Origin: Parvularculaceae bacterium
GTDB taxonomy: Bacteria; Pseudomonadota; Alphaproteobacteria; Caulobacterales; Parvularculaceae
Direction: 5' to 3'
Assembly (NCBI GenBank): GCA_021776475.1
Contig: JAJFFV010000005.1
Coordinates: forward strand, 1,488,001-1,552,000
Length of the DNA: 64,000 nucleotides
Position numbers and translations under genes: made by a program. The notes beneath the pieces were generated by a model. That model was not told the DNA's origin and made no database searches. It saw nothing but the letters and a program-made list of their open reading frames with translations. This document shows positions 25,987 to 34,371 of this stretch, piece after piece. The stretch's first letter is position 1, and each line of letters starts with the position of its first letter.

Positions 25987-26159
25987 GGCCAGGGCCTCCT
26001 TATAATAGGTCTTCGTATGGCAAATGCCGGATTTAAAGGTGCCTGTAATACAGGCCATAGAAAAACAGCCGATTGGTCGCCCATTCGGAGCGCGGGCTAT
26101 AGCAAACACGGATTGGAATGTCTACTGGCTATCTCTATATGGAAGGCAGGAAATGAGCG

Positions 26160-26894
26160 ATGAAGGATTGCGCAATGGTTGACAAAAAAAAGCCGAAAAA
26201 CAGGCCAGATGGTACGCCCGATCCAATGGAGGCGATGCGCCAGCAGATTCTGGGCAAAATGCTGCCAGATGTGGTGTTTGACGGCTGGACCACGCAAAGC
26301 CTCAAAAAAGCGGCCCTCGCCGCTGGCATGACGACAGGCGAACTGGCGCGCGGCGACCTGCTGCTGGCATTTCCCAACGGGATAGAGGATGTCCTCGATT
26401 TCTGGTCGGAAATTGAAGATAAAAAAATGCTCGATGCCTATCTGAATGCCAAACCGGCACCGCAGCGGATCCGCGACAAGGTCACTTTTCTGGTGAAAAC
26501 CCGTCTCGAGGGCCTGACTGAAAATCGCGAAGCTGCAAGACGCGCCGCCGCCACGCTGGCGCTGCCGCCTTATGTGGGCGTAGGCCCGAAGTTTACGTGG
26601 CGCACGGCAGACGCAATCTGGTGCGCACTCGGCGATACTTCAACCGACTACAACTATTACACCAAACGGACGATCCTGAGCGGCGTCTATCTGTCAACAT
26701 TGTCGCAATGGTTTGCTGACGAAGACGGCGCGCGTGAAGACCCGTTTGCCAAAACCTGGGCGTTCCTCGATGACCGGATCGAAAACGTCATGCAGTTTGA
26801 AAAACTGAAGGGCAAGGTCCTGAAGGCGATACCGGACCCTACGGAAATGTTCGGTTTTCTTGGCAAGATGCGGTATGGTTCGGGGAAAGAGTGA
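26160..26894 (+). CDS. COQ9 family ubiquinone biosynthesis protein
   Basis: The 244-residue protein matches COQ9, a lipid-binding protein of the TetR-like fold that helps hydroxylation of the ubiquinone ring. Evidence: DVVFDGWTTQSLKKAALAAG near the N-terminus, TWRTADAIWCALGDTSTDYN, YYTKRTILSGVY, and the C-terminal DDRIENVMQFEKLKGKV. Two starts are possible: ATG 26160 and ATG 26175, each with a fair ribosome site (AGGA, AAGGA). The gene is divergent from rpsU. Confidence 0.9.
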   Translation: MKDCAMVDKKKPKNRPDGTPDPMEAMRQQILGKMLPDVVFDGWTTQSLKKAALAAGMTTGELARGDLLLAFPNGIEDVLDFWSEIEDKKMLDAYLNAKPAPQRIRDKVTFLVKTRLEGLTENREAARRAAATLALPPYVGVGPKFTWRTADAIWCALGDTSTDYNYYTKRTILSGVYLSTLSQWFADEDGAREDPFAKTWAFLDDRIENVMQFEKLKGKVLKAIPDPTEMFGFLGKMRYGSGKE

Positions 26895-26940
26895 TCCGTT
26901 GAGAGAGGGTCATTAAAAGAGTGTACGGGGAGAGGGATTG

Positions 26941-28155
26941 ATGGCTGGTAGGGTCATAAAATTTGCTGCGGCTGCATTTGGCGCAATTGTTTTGGTATTC
27001 GGACTTTGGTTCTTCCGTCCGTGGTCAGAGTATTCTCCATCAGAGGTTATTTTTGACCGGGAATTCGGGGATTATGTAGATTCATATCGCAGCTTCGATG
27101 ACACCTTCCCCCATATGGTCATCAAAGGGGCAAAAACCCCGTATCAGTTTCCGCGTAATGAACAGCCATTGAATATTACCTATGAGTGGCAAGGTGAGAC
27201 CAAATCCCTTGAGCAGTTTACCAAAGAAGGCATCATCACCGGGATCGTGGTTCTCAAGGACGGCGTCCTCGTTCACGAAAGCTATTATCTCGGCGAGACA
27301 GCTCGATCTCGGCACACTTCATGGTCTGTCGCCAAAAGTTACACAGCAACGCTCATAGGTATCGCTTTGAAGGACGGCAAAATTGTTTCACTCGACGACA
27401 CAGTTGAGATGTACGCGCCGCAATTCACCGGGACCGATTATGGTAACGCAACGCTGCGCCATCTGCTGATGATGTCCTCCGGCATTGGTTTCAACGAAAA
27501 CTATTTCGAACGTGGCTCGGACATCCGCAAACTCTTCTTCAACACGTTTTTACTGAACCAGAATGTCGACAAACAGGTTGCCCGCTACAAACTGGTGCGT
27601 GAGCCGGGCGGCGCGCTCGACTATATCAGCCCGAACACCCATGTTCTGTCCGCCGTGGTGCGCAGCGTTTACAACAAGCCGCTGGCGGAAGTCGCTTCGC
27701 AGAAGCTCTATCAGCCTGTCGGCATGGCGGATGCCTCATGGTCACAAGATCGCAAGGGCAAAGCCGGTAAAGCGATTGGTTATTGCTGCCTCAATACGAC
27801 CGTGCGCGACTACGCCAAATTTGGCCAGTTGTATCTGCAGGGCGGTGAGTGGCAGGGCAAGCAGATCCTGCCGGAAGGATGGGTCGATCTGATCAGTACC
27901 CCGCCGGCGCAATCCCATGCGCCCGGCAAGAGTACGGCGCCCACCAGTCAATTTGGATATGGCCTGCATTTCTGGCTGCCACCTGGCGCCGATGAGGAAT
28001 TTTACGCCGCAGGTTTCAACGGACAATATATCTGGATAGACCGTAAACGGAATATTGTGATCGCCCGAACGGCAGCAGATCCGGACAATGCCGCCAGGGC
28101 GCCCGAAATGGTCACCGTGATGCGCGCCATCGCCAAGGAAGTGGCCGGGTACTAA
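26941..28155 (+). CDS. Class C beta-lactamase-like serine hydrolase
   Basis: A 404-residue protein with an N-terminal membrane helix or signal (residues 5-26). The serine active site is SWSVAKSYT (S129-x-x-K132). Further signs are HLLMMSSGIGFNENY, YISPNTHVLSAVV (the YxN/S element), and the ending GFNGQYIWIDRKRNIVIART. Family members are esterases, peptidases or 6-aminohexanoate-dimer hydrolases; resistance to beta-lactams should not be assumed. GGGGAGAGGG before ATG 26941 decides the start over the TTG three bases earlier. Its end overlaps purK by four bases tail to tail. Confidence 0.85.
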   Translation: MAGRVIKFAAAAFGAIVLVFGLWFFRPWSEYSPSEVIFDREFGDYVDSYRSFDDTFPHMVIKGAKTPYQFPRNEQPLNITYEWQGETKSLEQFTKEGIITGIVVLKDGVLVHESYYLGETARSRHTSWSVAKSYTATLIGIALKDGKIVSLDDTVEMYAPQFTGTDYGNATLRHLLMMSSGIGFNENYFERGSDIRKLFFNTFLLNQNVDKQVARYKLVREPGGALDYISPNTHVLSAVVRSVYNKPLAEVASQKLYQPVGMADASWSQDRKGKAGKAIGYCCLNTTVRDYAKFGQLYLQGGEWQGKQILPEGWVDLISTPPAQSHAPGKSTAPTSQFGYGLHFWLPPGADEEFYAAGFNGQYIWIDRKRNIVIARTAADPDNAARAPEMVTVMRAIAKEVAGY

Positions 28156-29249
28156 TCGCTCCTCGGCTTCAGATAGGTCACATGACCCATCTTGCGGCCT
28201 TCCCGCTTCACCTTTTTGCCATAGAGGGTCAAAGACGCATCGCTGTTTTTGACATGATCCAGCCAGTGTGTGGCCTCTTCGCCGATCAGGTTTTGCATCA
28301 TGGCGTCTGAATGGCGTTTGGTTGTGCCAAGCGGCCAGCCCGCGATCGCCCGAATATGCGCTTCAAACTGGCTCATGCGGCAGGCTTCAATTGTCCAATG
28401 CCCAGAGTTATGAACCCGTGGGGCAATTTCGTTGACCCGGAGGTGTCCTGAGTTTTCGACAAAAAACTCCACGGCCAGCACGCCGATATAGTCAAGGTCC
28501 TCAGCGATCTTGCAAGCAATAAACCCTGCTTCATCGCATACGGACTTTGATATTGACGCCGGCACCGTGGATCTGCGCAAGACCCCGTCACGGTGTTCAT
28601 TCTCCGCCGGATCATAAAGGCAGGTCTCGTAAGCGCTTCGAGCGAGGATAACAGAGATCTCACGCTCAAACGGCACGAAGCCTTCCATAATTGCCGGCGT
28701 TCCGTCCATTGCTTCCCAAGCGATACTGGCATCGTCTTCATCGTGAATGACGCTTTGCCCTTTGCCGTCATAACCAAAGCGCCGTGTTTTCAAAATCGCC
28801 GGCAGACCAGCAACATTGATCGCCATACCGAGCGCTTCATCACTCGCAACCGGCATGAAGGGAGCGGTATCGATCGCAAGTGATTTTAAATAGCGCTTTT
28901 CGCTCAATCGGTCCTGCGCGACCTCAAGTGCCCGCCGCCCCGGGAAAAGATCGCCGCCAGCCTCTGTCACGGCATCGGCACATTCGACCGGGATATTCTC
29001 CCATTCATACGTGACCACATCAACGGCCATTGTAAATTTGGCGACCGCTTCAAAATCCATATAGTCTGCACGGGTCCATTTTGACGCGACTTCGCCCGCC
29101 GGGCTCTTTTCATCCGGACAATAGATATGTGTTTTGAAACCAAGCCTGGTGGCCGCCTGCGATAGCATCCGGCCAAGTTGACCGCCGCCGAGGATGCCAA
29201 TGGTGCTTCCAGGGGGGAGGGGAGCGCTCTCAGTGTTTAGGTCAGCCAT
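28152..29249 (-). CDS. purK: 5-(carboxyamino)imidazole ribonucleotide synthase
   Basis: PurK is an ATP-grasp ligase that carboxylates AIR with ATP and bicarbonate to N5-CAIR. The 365-residue protein has [16 protein letters not shown] at the N-terminus, [23 protein letters not shown] (ATP binding), EISVILAR, and [13 protein letters not shown] at the C-terminal lobe. Its ATG overlaps the purE stop by eight bases; the in-frame upstream extension lies inside purE and is a shadow. Normal length. Confidence 0.95.
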   Translation of the reverse strand: MADLNTESAPLPPGSTIGILGGGQLGRMLSQAATRLGFKTHIYCPDEKSPAGEVASKWTRADYMDFEAVAKFTMAVDVVTYEWENIPVECADAVTEAGGDLFPGRRALEVAQDRLSEKRYLKSLAIDTAPFMPVASDEALGMAINVAGLPAILKTRRFGYDGKGQSVIHDEDDASIAWEAMDGTPAIMEGFVPFEREISVILARSAYETCLYDPAENEHRDGVLRRSTVPASISKSVCDEAGFIACKIAEDLDYIGVLAVEFFVENSGHLRVNEIAPRVHNSGHWTIEACRMSQFEAHIRAIAGWPLGTTKRHSDAMMQNLIGEEATHWLDHVKNSDASLTLYGKKVKREGRKMGHVTYLKPRSD

Positions 29250-29733
29250 CCGAGGGGGTCTCGGCGACGCGGTCGGTTTGCTGCTGGCGCCAGTTTTCGA
29301 GCCGCGCGGCAAGAGCATCATCGAATGCGCCGAGCATCGCTGCGGCAAGCAGACCGGCATTGGCAGCACCAGCCTGTCCGATTGCAAGCGTGCCGACCGG
29401 CACACCTTTCGGCATTTGGGCAATCGACAACAAGCTGTCGAGACCGTCGAGTGTCTTGCTGCGGATTGGCACGCCGAAAACAGGCAATATTGTCATTGCC
29501 GCTGTCATGCCGGGCAAATGCGCCGCGCCGCCAGCCCCAGCGATGATCGCTTTTAGCCCCCGGTCCCGGGCCGTGGTTGCATATTCACATAATCTGTGAG
29601 GTGTCCGGTGGGCCGATACAATCCGCGTTTCATACCCGACACCGAGATCGTCAAGAATGCCTGCAGCATGTTTCATCGTTTGCCAGTCGGACTGGCTGCC
29701 CATGATAATGCCGATAAGAGGCTGGTCTGCCAT
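29242..29733 (-). CDS. purE: N5-carboxyaminoimidazole ribonucleotide mutase
   Basis: PurE converts N5-CAIR to CAIR, the step after PurK. The 163-residue protein carries [22 protein letters not shown] (catalytic His), and [12 protein letters not shown], then [10 protein letters not shown]-like and [17 protein letters not shown]. It is upstream of purK with coupled translation, completing the class I purine carboxylation pair. Confidence 0.96.
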   Translation of the reverse strand: MADQPLIGIIMGSQSDWQTMKHAAGILDDLGVGYETRIVSAHRTPHRLCEYATTARDRGLKAIIAGAGGAAHLPGMTAAMTILPVFGVPIRSKTLDGLDSLLSIAQMPKGVPVGTLAIGQAGAANAGLLAAAMLGAFDDALAARLENWRQQQTDRVAETPSDG

Positions 29734-29924
29734 ATGGCTTTGTCCCTGGTTGTGCCCGAAAAAAAGCGACTTACACTAAAATGCCCCGCCGATACAATGC
29801 GACGGTAACCTTCTGTTAGGAAATTGCGCGCCCCGCAAACAAGATCAAATTACACGAACCCGCTTTGCATTTCTTAAGGATTTTTCCACTAACAAGGACA
29901 AAAGTCATTGTTTGAGGGTCCAGG

Positions 29925-30584
29925 ATGGAAAACCAGATAAACAAGGAAGAGCAGCTGCGAAAGTCGGAAGCCGAAGCGCAGGCTCTGATCAATCTGCCAG
30001 CAGAAGCAACGACACCAGAGGACCGGAAGCGAATCCTGTTTCTCGAAAACGAAGTCATGAGGCTGCGCGACGAGTTGCGCGAAGCCCGTCGCCGGGTTCA
30101 TGAATTGATTGAACTGGCCGATCAGGATCCCCTCATTGAAATCATGAACCGGCGCGCGTTTGTTCGCGAGTTGAGCCGGGTTATGGCGTCAGTAGAGCGC
30201 TACAACTTCAAGGCCAACCTTGTTTATATCGATCTGAACGGTCTGAAAGCCGTCAATGACAATCATGGTCATGCAGCCGGTGATGCCGTGTTGAAGCATG
30301 TCGGCGAAACATTAGCGTCTCAGATTCGGCAAACCGATGCGGTTGGCCGCCTCGGAGGGGATGAGTTCGGCATCTTGTTGACCCACACGTCAGTCGATCT
30401 GGCGGAATTGAAAATGGATCAGCTGGCCAAGATTATCGCATCAAAACCGATGATTTGGAACAACAGCGCCCTGCAGGTATCAATTTCCTATGGCGTCTTC
30501 CCGATCCTCAAGGGACAAAATGTGGAAGAAGCCCTGCATGAAGCTGACAGGGCCATGTATGCCTACAAAAAGGCCGCACGTTAG
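29925..30584 (+). CDS. GGDEF-domain diguanylate cyclase
   Basis: A 219-residue cytoplasmic protein. Residues 5-65 form a charged coiled coil (EEQLRKSEAE to ARRRVHELIEL), a likely dimerising piece, with no sensor domain. The GGDEF domain (about 66-217) is complete: GGDEF at 144-148 and the allosteric I-site RQTD at 135-138, five residues before it. It should make c-di-GMP and be product-inhibited. It is the only cyclase in the window and pairs functionally with the EAL protein at 40857. Confidence 0.92.
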   Translation: MENQINKEEQLRKSEAEAQALINLPAEATTPEDRKRILFLENEVMRLRDELREARRRVHELIELADQDPLIEIMNRRAFVRELSRVMASVERYNFKANLVYIDLNGLKAVNDNHGHAAGDAVLKHVGETLASQIRQTDAVGRLGGDEFGILLTHTSVDLAELKMDQLAKIIASKPMIWNNSALQVSISYGVFPILKGQNVEEALHEADRAMYAYKKAAR

Positions 30585-30595
30585 TCTCACACGGC

Positions 30596-30895
30596 TCAAG
30601 CAATGATGTCGGGAAGCACTGAGCCACTTAACGTCGTGATCTTATCCTTTAACGCCAGCTTACGTTTCTTCATCCGCTGTAGGGTCAGCCGATCATACGG
30701 CATGCGTTCTTCCATTGTGGCAATCGCCTGATCGAGGTCACGATGTTCCTGCTCCAATTGTGAAACTTTCAACTGGATCGCCTCGTCATTGACACCCGGC
30801 GCGTGGGTCGCGTCTTCGGTGCTGCGCGCCTCACGATCAGGCGTCGATTCGATAATTCTGAATTTTGGTTTATTGTCGTCCGTTCCTTCAGGCAT
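30596..30895 (-). CDS. YdcH-family (DUF465) protein
   Basis: A 99-residue protein whose C-terminal half is the YdcH/DUF465 helix: LEQEHRDLDQAIATMEERM then TLQRMKKRKLALKDKI. The N-terminal 45 residues are polar and probably disordered. The function of YdcH proteins is unknown. Its ATG overlaps the stop of the TIGR02444 gene by eight bases, making it the third gene of the ubiX operon. A second YdcH gene lies at 32420. Confidence 0.8.
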   Translation of the reverse strand: MPEGTDDNKPKFRIIESTPDREARSTEDATHAPGVNDEAIQLKVSQLEQEHRDLDQAIATMEERMPYDRLTLQRMKKRKLALKDKITTLSGSVLPDIIA

Positions 30896-31463
30896 TTGAA
30901 AACGCAATCTCCTGCGAAAAGATAGTATTCTTTGCGAGGAGAAAGATATTTCTTACTCTCTCAGCTCGATCTTCTATGCCCAATTCACCAGACAGTTCAA
31001 GCCCGGCGCACACTTCTTGATAAACCATCAAATATTCCATATGGGAACGAGTGCTCTTTTTGGGATGCTCTGCACCACTCAATTTTTTCGTCTCCGCCGC
31101 CAAGTGAAGTTGTTCCAGTCGTTCTGACTCAAGTTCGAGCCGCTTGACTTCACGGCGCAACTTTTTTGCGTCCTGTTTTTGCAGCGTCGATTTCATCTTT
31201 TTCATATCTTTGCGGATATTCCGCAACGGGATCGTTACCCGTTTTTGCCAATCCTGTGTACTGCCCAGAAGTTGGGCAATTTCGGTGTCTTCCAGACCAG
31301 GATGGTACTCACCAGCCCAGAGGCACCAGAGAATGAGATTAACATTAAACCCGTAGTCGTCTTGCAGGCCGAGCATGATGTCAGCGACGCCGGATTTGTT
31401 GTACGCTTTCAAGGACCAGTCCCAGAAATCGGGAAAGCCAGTTTCAAGGTTTCCCGCTCTCAT
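30888..31463 (-). CDS. TIGR02444 family protein
   Basis: A 191-residue cytoplasmic protein of the uncharacterised TIGR02444 family: FPDFWDWSLKAYNKSGVADI then LGLQDDYGFNVNLILWCLW are its signature. Residues 75-135 are a highly charged helix (RKDMKKMKSTLQKQDAKKLR), a likely coiled coil. Its ATG overlaps the ubiX stop by four bases (ATGA). Confidence 0.82.
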   Translation of the reverse strand: MRAGNLETGFPDFWDWSLKAYNKSGVADIMLGLQDDYGFNVNLILWCLWAGEYHPGLEDTEIAQLLGSTQDWQKRVTIPLRNIRKDMKKMKSTLQKQDAKKLRREVKRLELESERLEQLHLAAETKKLSGAEHPKKSTRSHMEYLMVYQEVCAGLELSGELGIEDRAERVRNIFLLAKNTIFSQEIAFSNA

Positions 31464-32047
31464 CGCTGTCCTTTTTTGAGATGTTCGCCCCATCGTTTTG
31501 TAAGGTCGGTCTCGATCTCATACAGATCAAGGACCCGGCAAACCGATTGTGTCACCAGATCATCAATTGTTTCGGGCTCGGCATAAAATGCCGGCAAGGG
31601 CGGGGCGATAATTGCGCCCATTTCGGCCAGGCTCGTCATGGCCCGGAGATGACCAAGATGAAAAGGTGTCTCACGGATCATCAACGCAAGCTTACGGCGC
31701 TCTTTTAAAACGACGTCAGCGGCGCGGGTGATCAAACTGGATGTAACGCCGGTGGCGATCTCCGACATCGTGCGGACCGAGCACGGGGCGATAATCATAC
31801 CCATGGTTTTGAATGATCCTGATGCAATTGCAGCACCGATGTCTCCTGGCGGGTAGCTGAGCGAAGCCAGTTTCTTAAGATCTGCCCCTTTTTGATCAAG
31901 CTCGTAGGCGATCGTCATTTCTGCCGCTTTCGAGATGACAAGATGGGTTTCCACCCCGGCATCATTCAAGACTTCCAGCAGGCGTTTGCCGTAAATAACA
32001 CCGGAGGCACCGGTGATTCCGATAATGAGCCGTTTGAGTTGTGTCAT
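31460..32047 (-). CDS. ubiX: Flavin prenyltransferase
   Basis: UbiX makes prenylated FMN, the cofactor of UbiD-type decarboxylases in ubiquinone synthesis. The 195-residue protein shows IIGITGASGVIYGKRLLE, GSFKTMGMIIAPCSVRTMSE and LKERRKLALMIRETPFHLGH, all standard. ATG 32047 (MTQLKR) was chosen since family members start a few residues before IIGITGASG; a start nine codons upstream is possible. No ubiD is present in the window. Confidence 0.93.
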   Translation of the reverse strand: MTQLKRLIIGITGASGVIYGKRLLEVLNDAGVETHLVISKAAEMTIAYELDQKGADLKKLASLSYPPGDIGAAIASGSFKTMGMIIAPCSVRTMSEIATGVTSSLITRAADVVLKERRKLALMIRETPFHLGHLRAMTSLAEMGAIIAPPLPAFYAEPETIDDLVTQSVCRVLDLYEIETDLTKRWGEHLKKGQR

Positions 32048-32209
32048 ATTGTCCACGTTCTCGATCAACGCCAATTTATCTCAATAAAACCATATAGATA
32101 GATGCTTATCCCCATTTTAACACCTTATTGCGTGACAAAAATCCCTTTTGGGTGTGTAATTACCTACCTGCAGCTGCCGGTACGCAGCCAATCGATTTGA
32201 GGGTAAGGA

Positions 32210-32389
32210 ATGGATCTAAAGAGACTCAGTTTAATAAAGGCTGTTCTCGGTTCATCATCGCTTTCTCGCGAAGGCGAAAATTATCCCAAAGACGAAATTT
32301 GCTTAAGCCGTGAACATGAAGCTCTGAATAAGGGCGACATAAGCAGTCTTGTTCCTGCACGGGCATATACTGACAGGCGCAGACATTAA
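32210..32389 (+). CDS. Small hypothetical protein (59 residues)
   Basis: The frame reads MDLKRLSLIKAVLGSSSLSR and ends ARAYTDRRRH. GAGGGTAAGGA lies before the ATG, so translation looks plausible. It is basic and has no membrane segment or recognised family. The following YdcH gene starts 30 bases after its stop, so they may be co-transcribed. Codon use is ordinary for the region, but length alone does not prove it. Confidence 0.45.
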   Translation: MDLKRLSLIKAVLGSSSLSREGENYPKDEICLSREHEALNKGDISSLVPARAYTDRRRH

Positions 32390-32419
32390 CTGAAGACAGA
32401 CCAATAAGGAGACCCAAGC

Positions 32420-32596
32420 ATGTCGATTGAAGCACGCCTCGAAACACTTAATGAACGCCATCGCGAGTTGGAAACAAAACTAAGTGAAGAACGACGGCAT
32501 CCGGCATTCGACGACATCAGGGTACAGGATCTGAAGCGGAAAAAACTGGCTATCAAAGATGAGATGGCAGCACTTCAATTGAACGATAATAACTAA
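32420..32596 (+). CDS. YdcH-family (DUF465) small protein
   Basis: A 58-residue protein: SIEARLETLNERHRELETKL, then RVQDLKRKKLAIKDEMAALQ. The pattern of one long helix with HREL...LKRKKLxIKDEM is the complete YdcH/DUF465 family. AAGGAGA is seven bases before the ATG. An intrinsic terminator follows at 32625. It is divergent from ubiX, whose operon ends with another YdcH gene. Confidence 0.85.
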   Translation: MSIEARLETLNERHRELETKLSEERRHPAFDDIRVQDLKRKKLAIKDEMAALQLNDNN

Positions 32597-32624
32597 ACGG
32601 CATAATTCAAGAATATGTCCTGAC

Positions 32625-32650
32625 AGCGCTCCGGAAACGGAGCGCTTTTG
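32625..32650 (+). terminator. Intrinsic terminator after the YdcH gene
   Basis: AGCGCTCC and GGAGCGCT form an 8-bp stem with a GGAAAC loop followed by TTTG. It lies 28 bases after the YdcH stop. Confidence 0.8.
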
Positions 32651-32677
32651 TCATCAAAAAGAACAGGCAGAGACTAG

Positions 32678-33484
32678 ATGAGTGCAAGATCTGTCATTAT
32701 TACCGGCGCTGCTACCGGCGTTGGCCGGGCGGTTGCTGAGCGGTTTGCCAAGTCTGGCGATCGCCTCGTACTCGTCGATCATGATGAGGATGAAGGCAAG
32801 GTTGTACAGGCCTTGATCGCTGAGCGTGGGGGAGAAGCAAGTTTCCTTCATGTAGATATCGCCCGCAAACTAGACGTACACAATGTTATTGCCGAAGCAC
32901 TGGATCTCTATGGACGAATTGATGTCTTGGCCCATTGTGATGGTCATTTTCACTCGGCACCGTTGCTAGACATTACAGAGGATGATTTTGACAATACAAT
33001 CAATGCCAATTTGCGCAGTGCTTTTTTGCTCAATCAGGCGGTCGCGAAACAAATTATGAAACAGTCTGCAGAGACCAGCGACGGCGGTGTGGATCAGGCG
33101 CGCTCCGGGGCGATTGTCAATATTACCACCACCGAAGCCGTAACGGCGAGTGCTGATCATTCGATCTTTGCCGCAGCGCAAGGGGGGCTGACCCAGCTGA
33201 CCAAAGCCGTCGCGATGGCATTATCTCCGTACGGTGCCCGCGCCAATTCCGTGGGTGTCGCGTCAATCCGAAAAGAACTTGACGATACCGAAACCGACGA
33301 TTTAGGCAAAGCGCACGACACGGCGAAATTTACGCCTCTATCTCGCAAGGGAGAGCCTGAAGAAGCCGCCAACGCGATACACTTTTTGGCATCTTCGGAA
33401 GCATCCTTCATCACCGGACAAACGTTGTTTGTAGATGGCGGTCGCCTCGCCATGCACGGACCAGGCCTAACCAGTGGAGAGTAG
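32678..33484 (+). CDS. Short-chain dehydrogenase-like protein without the catalytic Tyr-Lys
   Basis: A 268-residue SDR fold. The cofactor motif TGAATGVG (residues 9-16) is intact, with LVDHDEDEG after it. The catalytic triad is lost: the Y-x3-K segment reads SIFAAAQGG (F164, Q168), the catalytic Ser position is Thr (NITTTEA), the NNAG motif reads AHCDGHF, and the NAVAPG loop reads NSVGVAS. The rest, including FITGQTLFVDGG at the C-terminus, is well kept, so it is a maintained pseudoenzyme rather than a decayed gene. A binding or scaffolding role is an inference. It ends six bases before trcR, convergent. Confidence 0.82.
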   Translation: MSARSVIITGAATGVGRAVAERFAKSGDRLVLVDHDEDEGKVVQALIAERGGEASFLHVDIARKLDVHNVIAEALDLYGRIDVLAHCDGHFHSAPLLDITEDDFDNTINANLRSAFLLNQAVAKQIMKQSAETSDGGVDQARSGAIVNITTTEAVTASADHSIFAAAQGGLTQLTKAVAMALSPYGARANSVGVASIRKELDDTETDDLGKAHDTAKFTPLSRKGEPEEAANAIHFLASSEASFITGQTLFVDGGRLAMHGPGLTSGE

Positions 33485-33490
33485 GCGCAG

Positions 33491-34168
33491 CTAGTCGTTG
33501 CTGCCCTCAGTGATTTCGCTGAAATTGGCGAAAACCTTGCTCGGATCGATTTCCTTGGCAGCCCCGGATTCCGGTTCCACAGATTTTTCTGCTGGGCGCA
33601 GCGTTGGCCCTTCCTCCTCTTTTGTCGGTGGTACCTTGGAAGGATTTTTTGCCGCGGCTTTTTTTACCACAAGATCAAGATCCAGCTGGGTACAAAGTCC
33701 GAGTGCGACGGGGTCGCGTGGCTGCAAGTTAGACGAGTTCCAATGCGACCGATCACGAATCGAAACGATTGTCGCCTTCGTCGTGCCAAGAAGTTTGGAG
33801 ATTTGTGCGTCGCTGACTTCCGGGTGATTGCGAACGACCCAGGCGATAGCATCGGGCCGGCTCTGCCGTTTGGAAACCGGGGTGTAGCGTGGTGCCTTTT
33901 TGCCTTTCATCGGTACGATCGTTTTCTGGCGCAAAAGCTTGAGTTTGTATGTCGGATCTGCCTCGCCTTTTTCAATTTCTTCGCGGTTGATCTGATGCTG
34001 GGTAATCGGGTCGATCCCACGTACGCTGCCGGCGACATCGCCATCGGCAATACCCTTCACTTCCAGGGGGTGCAAGACGCAGAAATCGGCAATCTGATCG
34101 AATGTCAGGTGGGTATTCTCAATCAACCAGACAGCCGTTGCTTTTGGCATCAATGGGGCATCGGACAT
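33491..34168 (-). CDS. trcR: Cell-cycle transcriptional regulator TrcR (DUF1013)
   Basis: A 225-residue protein of the DUF1013 family, described in Caulobacter as a transcription-linked cell-cycle regulator. It opens MPKATAVWLIENTHLTFDQI then ADFCVLHPLEVKGIADG; the middle holds PDAIAWVVRNHPEVSDAQIS then LLGTTKATI, a helix-turn-helix-like pair. The C-terminal 60 residues are Lys/Pro/Glu-rich and likely disordered. A UUCG-type hairpin lies in its upstream region. It sits with DUF1192 and the quinone oxidoreductase genes as in relatives. Confidence 0.85.
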   Translation of the reverse strand: MSDAPLMPKATAVWLIENTHLTFDQIADFCVLHPLEVKGIADGDVAGSVRGIDPITQHQINREEIEKGEADPTYKLKLLRQKTIVPMKGKKAPRYTPVSKRQSRPDAIAWVVRNHPEVSDAQISKLLGTTKATIVSIRDRSHWNSSNLQPRDPVALGLCTQLDLDLVVKKAAAKNPSKVPPTKEEEGPTLRPAEKSVEPESGAAKEIDPSKVFANFSEITEGSND

Positions 34169-34224
34169 ATCATAACCTCCTGTTTCGGGGCGTGCCCGCC
34201 GGCACGCAAAATAGCTTAAGACCC

Positions 34225-34246
34225 TGACCGGCCTTCGGGCCGGTCA
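34225..34246. other. Perfect UUCG-loop hairpin between trcR and quinone oxidoreductase genes
   Basis: TGACCGGCC and GGCCGGTCA form a 9-bp stem closed by TTCG. There is no T run on either side. It lies 126 bases after the quinone oxidoreductase stop and 57 bases before the trcR ATG, both on the minus strand, so it may end the first transcript or sit in the trcR leader. Confidence 0.6.
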
Positions 34247-34371
34247 TGCTTGCCGCCAGATTTTTTGGGGAAAGCGTTTATACAACGCCCCTCATATAAG
34301 ATGAGAGATTGCATATGCCAAGAGATTTCACACCCTTGAGAATCCCACCGGATAACCATCTACCTGACAAA

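Noticed and set aside
26941-28155. Call as a beta-lactamase resistance gene
   Set aside because: SxxK alone does not show beta-lactamase activity; the family is mostly esterases and peptidases.
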